Shown here: positions 6,803-14,366 of the stretch, one piece after another
Position numbering within the stretch: position 1 is the first letter of the stretch
Layout: each line of letters starts with the position of its first letter
NCBI GenBank assembly: GCA_029266795.1
Contig: JAQSWE010000013.1
Span: 1-18,551, forward strand
DNA: 18,551 nucleotides
Source of the DNA: Alphaproteobacteria bacterium
Lineage (GTDB): Bacteria > Pseudomonadota > Alphaproteobacteria > Micavibrionales > UBA2020
Direction of reading: 5' to 3'
The notes under the pieces: generated by a model
What the model was told of the DNA's origin: nothing
The model's input: only the letters and a program-made list of their open reading frames with translations
Databases searched by the model: none
Made by a program: the position numbers and the translations under genes

Positions 6803-6819
6803 TTAATACTTTATTAACC
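6803..6819. promoter_or_regulatory. CtrA-type box, perfectly palindromic
   Basis: TTAA (6804-6807), seven bases, then TTAA (6815-6818) match the CtrA recognition pattern TTAA-N7-TTAA exactly, followed by CC. The whole 17-mer GTTAATACTTTATTAAC is a perfect inverted repeat of 7-bp arms around CTT. It lies between the divergent FlaG-like gene and the fliF operon. In Caulobacter, CtrA activates fliF and other early flagellar genes. Confidence 0.65.
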
Positions 6820-6835
6820 TTCAGAGTATTTATTT

Positions 6836-6851
6836 GGCCCCTCCCCTTGCT
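6836..6851 (+). promoter_or_regulatory. Sigma-54 promoter for the fliF operon
   Basis: TGGCCCTCCCCTTGCT keeps GG and GC with exactly 10 bases between them, a perfect TTGCT -12 element, and 5 of 7 consensus bases in the -24 element. The start point would be near 6862, giving a leader of about 286 bases before fliF. The CtrA box lies at about -58 to -44 of this promoter. Confidence 0.7.
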
Positions 6852-6929
6852 AAAATGCCCTTAAAAACCAATCGTTTATTATCGGGATATCAATGAAATC
6901 TGTTTAAGATGGTGTAAGTAAAAGACATT

Positions 6930-6945
6930 TTGCATGATCCTTGCA
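6930..6945 (+). promoter_or_regulatory. Second sigma-54-like element upstream of fliF
   Basis: TTGCATGATCCTTGCA has a perfect -12 TTGCA at the correct spacing, but the -24 element has TG in place of GG (5 of 7 consensus bases). It is weaker than the element at 6836 and may be a secondary start or chance. Confidence 0.3.
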
Positions 6946-6994
6946 TATTTAAAACAAAGAAAAACAAGCTATATCAATTGATTATTGGGGATTT

Positions 6995-7129
6995 ATGCCA
7001 TACCGACTGAAAAACTTGGGAAAACTATCGGGCAAAATTTGCCTAGTCGGTAAAAATTGGTTACTGTTAAGAAGTGGGGTTTCGGGTTTTCTATTATATA
7101 TCAACGCCCGGACTCCCTTCTTTGAGTAA
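6995..7129 (+). CDS. Candidate 44-residue small ORF in the fliF leader
   Basis: This reading frame begins MPYRLKNLGKLSGKICLVGK and ends PFFE, with TAA at 7127-7129. It is in the same frame as fliF and stops 18 bases before the fliF ATG. The peptide is basic at the N terminus and hydrophobic in the middle (NWLLLR, GFLLYI). GGGGA lies only 3 bases before the ATG, a poor ribosome site. Nested inverted repeats (TACCGACT 7001-7008 with AGTCGGTA 7045-7052; GGCAAA with TTTGCC at 7031-7043) fall inside it. It could be a leader peptide, a small protein, or a chance frame. Confidence 0.25.
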   Translation: MPYRLKNLGKLSGKICLVGKNWLLLRSGVSGFLLYINARTPFFE

Positions 7130-7147
7130 CGTCAAAGCAAGGGGAGA

Positions 7148-8857
7148 ATGACTTTGGATTCGTTGCTGGAATCGCTGAAAAACTTGGGTCCCGGACGCCT
7201 GATCATGATGCTGGTCACGTTCTTCGGGCTGATCATATTTTTCGTCTTCATCGCGGTGCGCTCCAGCGCCCCGTCGCTCAGTTTGCTGTATAGCGACTTG
7301 GCGACCGCCGATGCGACAGAAATTTCCGCCAAGCTCGACAACTCGAATATTCCCTATGCCTTGAGCGAAGACGGCACAAAAGTGTCAGTCCCGCACAAGG
7401 ACATTTCCCGCGCCCGCATGCTGCTGGCGGCGGAAGGCCTGCCCCGCAAAGGCGCGATGGGCAACGAGCTGTTCGACCAGAAACAAACTTTCGGCAAAAC
7501 CAGCTTCGAGCAGAACAATACCGCCAAGCGCGCGCTCGAGGGCGAACTCGCCCGTACCATTTCCACGATGGATCAGGTGCGCTCCGCTAAAGTCATGCTT
7601 GTATTGCCGCAACGCGAACTGTTCAGCCGCGACCGGCAGCCGGCTTCCGCTTCCGTTTTCGTGAACCTGCGAAGCGCGGGCAATATCGGCAATGAACAGA
7701 TCATGGCGATCCGCCAGTTGGTGGCCGCGGCCGTGCCGCAATTAAAACCCAGCTCCGTCGCCGTCGTCGACCAGAGCGGCAACGTACTTGCCCGCGCGGA
7801 AGACGAACAGGGGCGCGACAGCCTGAGCCGTAATGCCGACGATATGCGCAAGAGCTACGAGACCCGTACGAAAGCCTCGATCGAGGATATCGTCGGCCGC
7901 ATCGTGGGCTTTGAAAAAGTCCGCGCCGCAGTCGCTGCGAAAATGAACTTCGATATCCTGAACCGCAACTCCGAAAGTTATAACCCCGACGGTCAGGTTG
8001 TCCGCTCGACCCAGAGCGTGACGGAAGAAGCGTCAGACACCTCTGCCACCAACGGCAGCGGCAATGGCGCGGTTTCCGTCGCCAACAACCTGCCCGGCCT
8101 GCCCGCTGGCGGAGGCGACACCGCACAGGCGGGGTCGAAAAACAACCGCACCGAAGAAACCACCAACTACGAAATCACCAAGACGGTGGAAACGCTGGTG
8201 CGCGAAGGCGGCGAGATTGAAAAACTTTCCATCTCCGTCCTCGTCGATGGCAGCTATGCCCCCGATACGGCAGCCGCGAAGCCGAAAGACGCGCCCGCGG
8301 ACTGGGCAGCACCCCTCAAATACACGCCCCGCACGGCGGAAGAACTGACCAAAATCGCGGCGCTCGTGAAATCGGCCGTCGGATATGATGAAAGCCGCGG
8401 CGACACCGTGGAAGTCGTCAACATGCAGTTCGCGCAGAGCGAGCTGTTCGATGCCACGCCCGTTGCGAACGATACAATCCTCGGCTTCCCCAAATCCGAC
8501 ATCCTCGGCATGGCGGAAACGCTGGCGCTCAGCCTTGTCGCGATCCTCGTGATCCTGCTGGTGTTGCGCCCGCTGGCAATGCATTTCGCGGCGGCAGCGC
8601 GTGCGCCCCGTGCAGCCGGTGAAGGCGGCGCGGATACGCCCATGCTGGCAGGCGGCCCGCAACAGGCACAGCTGTCGGGCCCCGGCGGCAACTCCGGCAT
8701 GATCAGCGGCCCGTCGGAGCTTGAATCGATGATCGACATGTCGTCGGTCGAAGGCAAAGTGAAGGCATCGTCGGTGCAGAAAATTTCCGACCTCGTGACC
8801 AACCACCCGAATGAAACCGTTTCGGTCATTCGCCAGTGGATGTCGCAGGAAAGTTAA
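7148..8857 (+). CDS. fliF: FliF, flagellar MS-ring protein
   Basis: FliF forms the MS ring in the inner membrane, the base on which the rod, export gate and rotor are built. The 569-residue product has a first membrane helix at about 17-37 (RLIMMLVTFFGLIIFFVF). The secretin-like ring-building motifs of the YscJ/FliF family follow at about 45-260 (LLYSDL, then GNELFDQKQTFGKTSFEQN and RALEGELARTI). A periplasmic low-complexity stretch lies at about 295-335 and a second membrane helix at about 454-480. The cytoplasmic FliG-binding tail ends ISDLVTNHPNETVSVIRQWM. The ATG at 7148 is only one base after AAGGGGAG; an in-frame TTG at 7154 has ideal spacing, so the true start could be two codons later. 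It is the first gene of a nine-gene operon. Confidence 0.96.
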   Translation: MTLDSLLESLKNLGPGRLIMMLVTFFGLIIFFVFIAVRSSAPSLSLLYSDLATADATEISAKLDNSNIPYALSEDGTKVSVPHKDISRARMLLAAEGLPRKGAMGNELFDQKQTFGKTSFEQNNTAKRALEGELARTISTMDQVRSAKVMLVLPQRELFSRDRQPASASVFVNLRSAGNIGNEQIMAIRQLVAAAVPQLKPSSVAVVDQSGNVLARAEDEQGRDSLSRNADDMRKSYETRTKASIEDIVGRIVGFEKVRAAVAAKMNFDILNRNSESYNPDGQVVRSTQSVTEEASDTSATNGSGNGAVSVANNLPGLPAGGGDTAQAGSKNNRTEETTNYEITKTVETLVREGGEIEKLSISVLVDGSYAPDTAAAKPKDAPADWAAPLKYTPRTAEELTKIAALVKSAVGYDESRGDTVEVVNMQFAQSELFDATPVANDTILGFPKSDILGMAETLALSLVAILVILLVLRPLAMHFAAAARAPRAAGEGGADTPMLAGGPQQAQLSGPGGNSGMISGPSELESMIDMSSVEGKVKASSVQKISDLVTNHPNETVSVIRQWMSQES

Positions 8858-8881
8858 GACCGGTTTGGGGGAGACTCTTTA

Positions 8882-9898
8882 ATGCGCGTTCGTGAAGATT
8901 ACCGCACGCTGACCGGGGCCGAGAAGGCCTCGATCCTGCTGTTGTCGCTGGGCGAGGAATATACGTCCAAAGTGTTCGAAGCACTGGACGAGGAAGAGAT
9001 CATGCAGATCTCCCAAACCATGTCGAACCTCGGCAAGGTCAGCGCAGGCGTGATCGAGCGCCTGTTCATCGAATTCGCCGAAAGCATCACCTCTACCTCC
9101 TCCCTCGTCGGCTCGCTCGATTCAACCGAACGCTTGCTGCAAAAGGTGCTCGGCAAGGACAAAGTCGACAACATCATGGAAGAGATCCGCGGCCCCGCCG
9201 GCCGCACCATGTGGGAAAAGCTGTCGAACGTGAACGAAGACATCCTCGCGAACTTCCTGCAAAAGGAATATCCGCAGACGGTCGCCGTCGTGTTGTCGAA
9301 AATCACCGCTGAACATTCCGCTCGCACACTTGCCCTGCTGCCCGAAGGCTTCGCGATGGAAGTCGTTATGCGCATGCTGCGCATGGAGGCGGTGCAGAAA
9401 GAAGTGCTCGATGATGTCGAGAAGACGCTCCGCACCGAATTCATGATGAACCTCGCCAAAACCAGCCGCCGCGACAGCCACGAGATCATGGCCGAGATTT
9501 TCAACAACCTCGAGCGTGCGACCGAGACCAAGTTCATGACCAACCTGGAAGAGCGCAACCCAGACGCCGCCGAGAAAATCCGCAGCTTGATGTTCACCTT
9601 CGAAGACCTCGGCCGCCTCGACCCGTCGGCGATCCAGACGGTTATCCGCTCGGCCAACAAGGAAATGCTGCCGCTCGCGCTCAAGGGCGCGTCGGATGCG
9701 ATGAAGGACCTGTTCTTCTCGAACATGTCGGAGCGCGCGGCCAAGATCATGAAAGAAGACATGGGCGCCATGGGCCCCGTGCGCCTGAAAGATGTCGAGG
9801 AAGCGCAGGCAAGCCTCGTTTCCACGGCGAAAGATCTGGCGGACCGCGGCGAAATCGCGATTATCACCTCGAAGGACGAAGATGAGCTCATCTACTAA
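8882..9898 (+). CDS. fliG: FliG, flagellar motor switch / rotor protein
   Basis: FliG sits on the cytoplasmic face of the MS ring and receives torque from the stator. The 338-residue product is the usual length. The N domain (LTGAEKASILLLSLGEE) binds FliF. The middle domain carries the conserved EHPQ motif in the form EYPQ (129-132), which contacts FliM. The C domain keeps the torque helix LALKGASDAMKDLFFSNMSE, then RAAKIMKEDM and GPVRLKDVEEAQ. Charged torque residues are conserved in type (Lys260, Lys275, Glu292, Asp293 against Lys, Arg, Asp, Asp in E. coli). GGGGGAG lies 8 bases before the ATG. The 3' end overlaps fliH by 17 bases. Confidence 0.96.
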   Translation: MRVREDYRTLTGAEKASILLLSLGEEYTSKVFEALDEEEIMQISQTMSNLGKVSAGVIERLFIEFAESITSTSSLVGSLDSTERLLQKVLGKDKVDNIMEEIRGPAGRTMWEKLSNVNEDILANFLQKEYPQTVAVVLSKITAEHSARTLALLPEGFAMEVVMRMLRMEAVQKEVLDDVEKTLRTEFMMNLAKTSRRDSHEIMAEIFNNLERATETKFMTNLEERNPDAAEKIRSLMFTFEDLGRLDPSAIQTVIRSANKEMLPLALKGASDAMKDLFFSNMSERAAKIMKEDMGAMGPVRLKDVEEAQASLVSTAKDLADRGEIAIITSKDEDELIY

Positions 9899-10526
9899 AA
9901 ATGACGGTGAGGTGAAGAAGTTTCTCTTCGACACCAATGATTTCGACAAGGACAAATCCTTGCCGGAAAACGCTGTCTATTCCGAAGAGCAATTGATCCT
10001 CGCCAAGATGCAGGCAGCGCAAACCGGCAAAGCCGAAGGTATCCGCGAAACCCGCGCGGCGCAGGAAGAACTGGCGCTCAAATGCTTCCACCAGATCATC
10101 ACGCTGCTGGAGCGGCTGATCCTCGCCGAAGACAAGCGCGAGATTGAAAAGATGATGGCAACCGTGCGCCTGACCGCGCGCGTGACGCACAAGCTTCTGC
10201 CCCAATTCGCCGACCGCTATTCGATGGACGAGATCGAGCGCGTGATTACAGAGGCAATCGAGGCCCGCCGCGACGAGCCGCGCATCGCGATCACTATCCC
10301 GACGATGCACATGGAAGCGCTGAAGAATGGCATCGATAAAATGGCGCTCGACAAAGGCTATGCCGGAAAACTGATTTTGTTGTCCGACGACGCGATGAGC
10401 CCTTCCGACGTGCGCGTCGAATGGGCCGATGGCGGCGCGGAGCGGCTGTATGAGCGTCTCTACGCACAAATTGAATCGGAGTTCGCGAAAGCGATCGCCG
10501 GGATGCAATCCACGATCAAAGACTGA
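9882..10526 (+). CDS. fliH: FliH / FlbE-type regulator of the flagellar export ATPase
   Basis: FliH dimers hold the export ATPase FliI and dock it to the C ring. The product (214 residues) starts MSSSTKNDGEVKKFLFDTND. It has a long acidic and helical N half with the start of an Ala/Glu/Lys-rich coiled coil (QLILAKMQAAQTGKAEGIRE). The C domain ends in the V-R-V-E-W-A-D-G-G-A-E pattern at about 188-198, which matches the FliH C-terminal strand motif. The ATG at 9882 lies inside the end of fliG, with AAGGA 5 bases upstream, so it is coupled to fliG. A longer frame from 9792 is fliG coding sequence in another frame. In Caulobacter the gene at this position is flbE (fliH). Confidence 0.88.
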   Translation: MSSSTKNDGEVKKFLFDTNDFDKDKSLPENAVYSEEQLILAKMQAAQTGKAEGIRETRAAQEELALKCFHQIITLLERLILAEDKREIEKMMATVRLTARVTHKLLPQFADRYSMDEIERVITEAIEARRDEPRIAITIPTMHMEALKNGIDKMALDKGYAGKLILLSDDAMSPSDVRVEWADGGAERLYERLYAQIESEFAKAIAGMQSTIKD

Positions 10527-10550
10527 ACCAGTTAACAACCGGAGTACAAA

Positions 10551-10874
10551 ATGGCCAATGACCCGAACAAGCCGCAGGTTGAATTCGAAGACCTGGAAGA
10601 GCATGTGACGACCGAAGTCCGTAAGAAAGACATCGACGCCATCTACGACATTCCCGTGCAGATTTCCGCCGTGCTGGGCAAATCGACCATGCAGGTCAGC
10701 CAGCTGCTGAAACTCGGCCGCGGCGCGGTCGTGGAACTGGACCGCAAGGTCGGCGAGGCGATTGACATCTACGTCAACAACCGCCTTGTCGCGCGCGGCG
10801 AAGTGATCGTCGTCGAAGACCGTCTCGGCGTCACCATGACCGAGATCGTCAAATCCGACCGCTCGCCTCAATAA
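10551..10874 (+). CDS. fliN: FliN, flagellar C-ring switch protein
   Basis: FliN forms the lower C ring, takes part in switching of rotation, and binds FliH to receive export complexes. At 107 residues it is short but typical. A variable acidic N terminus of about 30 residues is followed by one SpoA (surface presentation of antigens) domain. It contains IPVQISAVLGKSTMQVSQLL, LGRGAVVELDRKVGEAIDIY, VNNRLVARGEVIVVED and the end GVTMTEIV. A ribosome site (CCGGAG) lies 7 bases before the ATG. It sits between fliH and flbD, as in Caulobacter. Confidence 0.95.
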   Translation: MANDPNKPQVEFEDLEEHVTTEVRKKDIDAIYDIPVQISAVLGKSTMQVSQLLKLGRGAVVELDRKVGEAIDIYVNNRLVARGEVIVVEDRLGVTMTEIVKSDRSPQ

Positions 10875-10904
10875 ACTAAATAGAAGACCGGAGATAATCC
10901 CAAG

Positions 10905-12269
10905 ATGCGCTTGATGATCGTCGGCAGCCTCAATGGCCAAATCAGCACGGCTGGCAAGATCGCCATCAGCCGCGGGGCCAAGGTCACGCATACCGAAGAC
11001 GCCGAACAGGCGCTCGGCGCGCTGCGCTCGGGGCGCGGCGCGGATCTCATCATGATCGATGTGAAGCAGGATATCGCCGCTTTCATTACGCAGCTGAAGG
11101 AAGAACGCTTCGTCGTGCCCGTCGTCGCCTGCGGCATCAATACCGATGCCGCGACCGCCGTGCGCGCGATCAAGGCGGGAGCGAAAGAATACATCCCCCT
11201 GCCCCCGAACGCCGAGCTGATCGCCGCCGTGCTGCAGGCCGTGACGGAAGAAAGCAACGCCATGATTGCGGGCGATGCCAGCATGAAGGCGATTTTGCAG
11301 GTCGCCGACCGCGTCGCGCCGTCGGATGCCACGATCCTGATCACCGGCGAGAGCGGCACGGGTAAAGAGGTGATGTCGCGCTACATCCACCAGAAGAGCA
11401 AGCGCCACAACGGCCCGTTTATTTCCATCAACTGCGCCGCCATTCCCGAAAGCCTGCTGGAATCTGAACTCTTCGGCCACGAAAAAGGCTCCTTCACCGG
11501 TGCCGTCGCGCGCCGCACAGGCAAATTCGAAGAAGCGAACGGCGGCACGCTGCTGCTGGACGAGGTGAGCGAAATGCACCCCGCGCTGCAGGCAAAACTG
11601 CTGCGCGCAATTCAGGAACGCATCATCGACCGCGTCGGCGGCAATGCGCCCGTCAAAATCGACATTCGCCTGATCGCAACCAGCAACCGCGACATGGAAG
11701 AAGCCGTGCGCGAAGGCAAGTTCCGCGAAGACCTTTATTACCGCCTGAACGTCGTGAACCTGCAATTGCCGGGGCTTCGGGAGCGACCTGCCGACATCAT
11801 TCCGCTCGCATCCATGTTCGTCGCCAAATACAGCGAGCAGAACGGCATCCCGAACAAGCGCCTCTCGCCAGCCGCCACCGAAAAGCTGCGCGCGCATCAC
11901 TGGCAGGGCAACGTGCGCGAGCTTGAAAACACCATGCACCGCGCCGTCCTCGTCTCGCAGGAAGCGGAAATCGAGCCCACCGCCATCATGCTGGCCGGAC
12001 AAAAAGCCGCCAGCGTCGCCCAAGCCGCAGCCGCAACGGCGAAAGCCGTTGAAAAAGCAGCCGCGCCCACAGCAGCAGGCGGCGAGCCCGCTCTCGTCGG
12101 CCGCACGGTCGCCGATGTGGAGCGCGAACTGATCCTGAACACACTCGACCATTGCCTCGGCAACCGCACCCATGCCGCCAACATCCTCGGCATCTCGATC
12201 CGCACGCTGCGGAACAAGCTGAAGGAATACGGCGACTCCGGCCTGTCGGTCGCGGAAGGCGGGAAATAA
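10905..12269 (+). CDS. flbD: FlbD-family sigma-54-dependent flagellar regulator
   Basis: FlbD activates late (sigma-54) flagellar promoters and can repress the fliF operon in Caulobacter. Domains in order are: a receiver at 1-115; an AAA+ domain at about 120-365 with Walker A GESGTGKE (148-155), the sigma-54 contact loop GSFTGA (195-200) and Walker B LLLDE (216-220); an Ala-rich linker at about 365-395; and a Fis-type helix-turn-helix at about 405-445 (NRTHAANILGISIRTLRNKL). The receiver keeps Asp52 (MIDV) but lacks the usual acidic pair near residue 10 (it reads IVGSLN). The conserved Lys of the KP motif is also gone (YIPLPP), so classic phosphorylation is doubtful. The contact loop has Ser in place of the first Ala of GAFTGA. 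GGAGA lies 9 bases before the ATG, and flhA starts 3 bases after the stop. Confidence 0.92.
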   Translation: MRLMIVGSLNGQISTAGKIAISRGAKVTHTEDAEQALGALRSGRGADLIMIDVKQDIAAFITQLKEERFVVPVVACGINTDAATAVRAIKAGAKEYIPLPPNAELIAAVLQAVTEESNAMIAGDASMKAILQVADRVAPSDATILITGESGTGKEVMSRYIHQKSKRHNGPFISINCAAIPESLLESELFGHEKGSFTGAVARRTGKFEEANGGTLLLDEVSEMHPALQAKLLRAIQERIIDRVGGNAPVKIDIRLIATSNRDMEEAVREGKFREDLYYRLNVVNLQLPGLRERPADIIPLASMFVAKYSEQNGIPNKRLSPAATEKLRAHHWQGNVRELENTMHRAVLVSQEAEIEPTAIMLAGQKAASVAQAAAATAKAVEKAAAPTAAGGEPALVGRTVADVERELILNTLDHCLGNRTHAANILGISIRTLRNKLKEYGDSGLSVAEGGK

Positions 12270-12272
12270 TTG

Positions 12273-14357
12273 ATGGCTGAGGCAGGCGCACCCAGTTTCG
12301 GCTCCAACTTCCGCATCCGCAGCGACGTGATTTTCGCCTTCGGCATCATTGCGATCCTGACGGTGCTGATCCTGCCGATGCCGCCCTGGCTGCTCGACGC
12401 CTGCCTTGCGCTGTCCCTCACCTTCTCCGTCCTCATCCTGATGACGGTGCTGTTCATCGAAAAACCGCTGGAGCTGTCGTCATTCCCGACCATCCTGCTG
12501 GTCGCGACGATGATACGACTAGCTTTGAACCTCGCCTCCACCCGCCTTATTCTCGCACACGGGCATGAGGGCAAGGACGCTGCCGGCCATGTGATCGAGG
12601 CCTTCGGCAGCTTCGTCATGGGCGACAATTTCGTCATCGGTATCATCGTCTTCGCGATTTTGACCATCGTCAACTTCGTCGTCATCACCAAGGGCGCGGG
12701 CCGTATCGCCGAAGTCGCGGCGCGTTTCAGCTTGGACGCGATGCCCGGCAAGCAGATGGCCATCGACGCCGACCTTTCCGCCGGCATGATCGACGAGAAA
12801 GAAGCCCGCTACCGCCGCTCACAGCTGGAACAGGAAAGCACCTTCTTCGGCGCGATGGACGGCTCGGCCAAATTCGTACGCGGTGACGCCATCGCTGGCC
12901 TGCTGATCGTCTTCATCAACGTTATCGGCGGCATCATCATCGGCATGGTGCAAAAAGACCTGAGTTTTGAAGACGCATCGAACTTCTACACCCACCTGAC
13001 CATCGGCGACGGCCTTGTAACGCAAATCCCCGCCCTGATCGTCTCCATCGCATCCGGTATGCTCGTCTCGAAAGCGGGCGTCGCCGGTTCCGCCGAAAAG
13101 GCCGTCTTCGCGCAGCTGAGCAATTACCCGCAGGCGCTGATCATGAGCGCCGTATTGATGACCGTGCTGGCGCTCATCCCCGGCATTCCGGCACTCCCCT
13201 TTTTGATTATGGCGGCCACCGCCGGCGTCTTCGCCTACAACACGATTGAAACCCGCAAAAAAACCGCAAACACCAAGGCCGCCGATGAACAGGCTGCGAT
13301 CGCAAAAGTGCCGGTCGCGGAAGAGCCGATTTCGAAGGCGCTCGCCATCGACAACATCCGCGTCGAACTGGGCTACGGCTTGCTGCCGCTCGTGAACAAC
13401 CCCGAAAAGGGCCGCCTCACCGACCAGATCAAGGGCCTGCGCCGCCAGCTGGCGGAAGACATGGGCTTCATCCTGCCCTCCGTGCGCATTCAGGACAATT
13501 TGCAGCTGCCCGCCAATTCATACGTCGTGCGCATCAAGGAAATCGAAGCTGGCAAGGGCGATATCCGCCCCGACATGCTGCTCTGCATGAACCCGACGGG
13601 CGACAAGATCGAACTGCCGGGCGAAGCGACGCGCGAGCCCACCTTCGGCCTGCCCGCCATGTGGATCAGCCCCGATTACCGCGAGGAAGCACATTTCCGC
13701 GGCTATACCGTCGTCGATCCAGCCACCGTCGTGACCACGCATATCACTGAAGTCATCAAGGACAACATGCCCGACCTGCTGTCCTATGCCGAAACGCAGA
13801 AGCTGCTGGACGAGCTGCCGAAGACGCACCAGAAACTGGTCGCCGACGTCATCCCGACGAAAATAACCGTCACCGGCCTGCAGCGCGTGCTGCAGAATTT
13901 GGTTTCCGAGCGTATCTCCATCCGCGACCTGCCCACCATTCTGGAAGGTGTGGCGGAGGCGACCGGTTTCACCAGCAACGTCACCATGATTACCGAGCAT
14001 GTGCGCGCGCGCCTCGCCCGCCAGATCTGCGACCAGAACAGCAACAATGCGGGCATCCTGCCGCTCGTCACGCTGTCCGGCGAATGGGAACAGGCCTTTG
14101 CGGAAGCGCTGATCGGCAATGGCGAGGAAAAGCAGCTTGCCATGGCGCCGTCGCGCCTGCAGCAATTCATCCAGTCCGTGCGCACGGTTTATGAAGACAT
14201 GGCGATGAAGGGCGAAAGCCCCGTGCTGCTGACCAGCCCCGGCATCCGCCCCTATGTGCGCTCGATCATCGAACGGTTCCGCCCGCAGACGATTGTTATG
14301 TCGCAGAACGAAATCCACCCCCGCGCGAAAATCCGCACTTTCGCCCAGATCACGTGA
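12273..14357 (+). CDS. flhA: FlhA, flagellar export gate protein
   Basis: FlhA is the largest inner-membrane part of the flagellar type III export gate. Its cytoplasmic ring binds chaperone-substrate complexes and selects between hook and filament export. The product has 694 residues, normal for the family. Eight or so membrane helices occupy about 15-325 (first VIFAFGIIAILTVLILPMP). The FHIPEP-family signature RLALNLASTRLIL lies at about 87-99 and the conserved cytoplasmic loop DLSAGMIDEKEARYRR at about 171-186. The soluble C domain runs from about 360 to the end (LGYGLLPLVN, then PEKGRLTDQIKGLRRQLAED). I chose ATG 12273 over TTG 12270. It directly follows flbD. Confidence 0.95.
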   Translation: MAEAGAPSFGSNFRIRSDVIFAFGIIAILTVLILPMPPWLLDACLALSLTFSVLILMTVLFIEKPLELSSFPTILLVATMIRLALNLASTRLILAHGHEGKDAAGHVIEAFGSFVMGDNFVIGIIVFAILTIVNFVVITKGAGRIAEVAARFSLDAMPGKQMAIDADLSAGMIDEKEARYRRSQLEQESTFFGAMDGSAKFVRGDAIAGLLIVFINVIGGIIIGMVQKDLSFEDASNFYTHLTIGDGLVTQIPALIVSIASGMLVSKAGVAGSAEKAVFAQLSNYPQALIMSAVLMTVLALIPGIPALPFLIMAATAGVFAYNTIETRKKTANTKAADEQAAIAKVPVAEEPISKALAIDNIRVELGYGLLPLVNNPEKGRLTDQIKGLRRQLAEDMGFILPSVRIQDNLQLPANSYVVRIKEIEAGKGDIRPDMLLCMNPTGDKIELPGEATREPTFGLPAMWISPDYREEAHFRGYTVVDPATVVTTHITEVIKDNMPDLLSYAETQKLLDELPKTHQKLVADVIPTKITVTGLQRVLQNLVSERISIRDLPTILEGVAEATGFTSNVTMITEHVRARLARQICDQNSNNAGILPLVTLSGEWEQAFAEALIGNGEEKQLAMAPSRLQQFIQSVRTVYEDMAMKGESPVLLTSPGIRPYVRSIIERFRPQTIVMSQNEIHPRAKIRTFAQIT

Positions 14358-14366
14358 TAGCAACAC

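Larger units (their letters stand above)
6670..7147. other. A+T-rich divergent control region between the FlaG-like gene and fliF
   Basis: This 478-base stretch is visibly richer in A and T than the genes on either side. Besides the CtrA box, the two sigma-54-type elements and the small ORF listed separately, it has several further TTAA and ATTAAC words at 6770-6800. Extra CtrA half-sites are therefore possible. It must carry the promoter of the minus-strand gene, but I see no sigma-54 element facing that way. No terminator or RNA gene is apparent. Confidence 0.6.

Noticed and set aside
8899..9955. Long minus-strand frames opposite fliG
   Set aside because: Ser/Arg-rich or His/Phe-rich shadow translations of fliG with no recognisable motif.
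9888..12173. 761-codon open frame on the minus strand
   Set aside because: It lies opposite fliH, fliN and flbD. Its translation is rich in His, Asp, Gly, Arg and Phe, the typical product of reading a GC-rich gene backwards, and no domain is seen.
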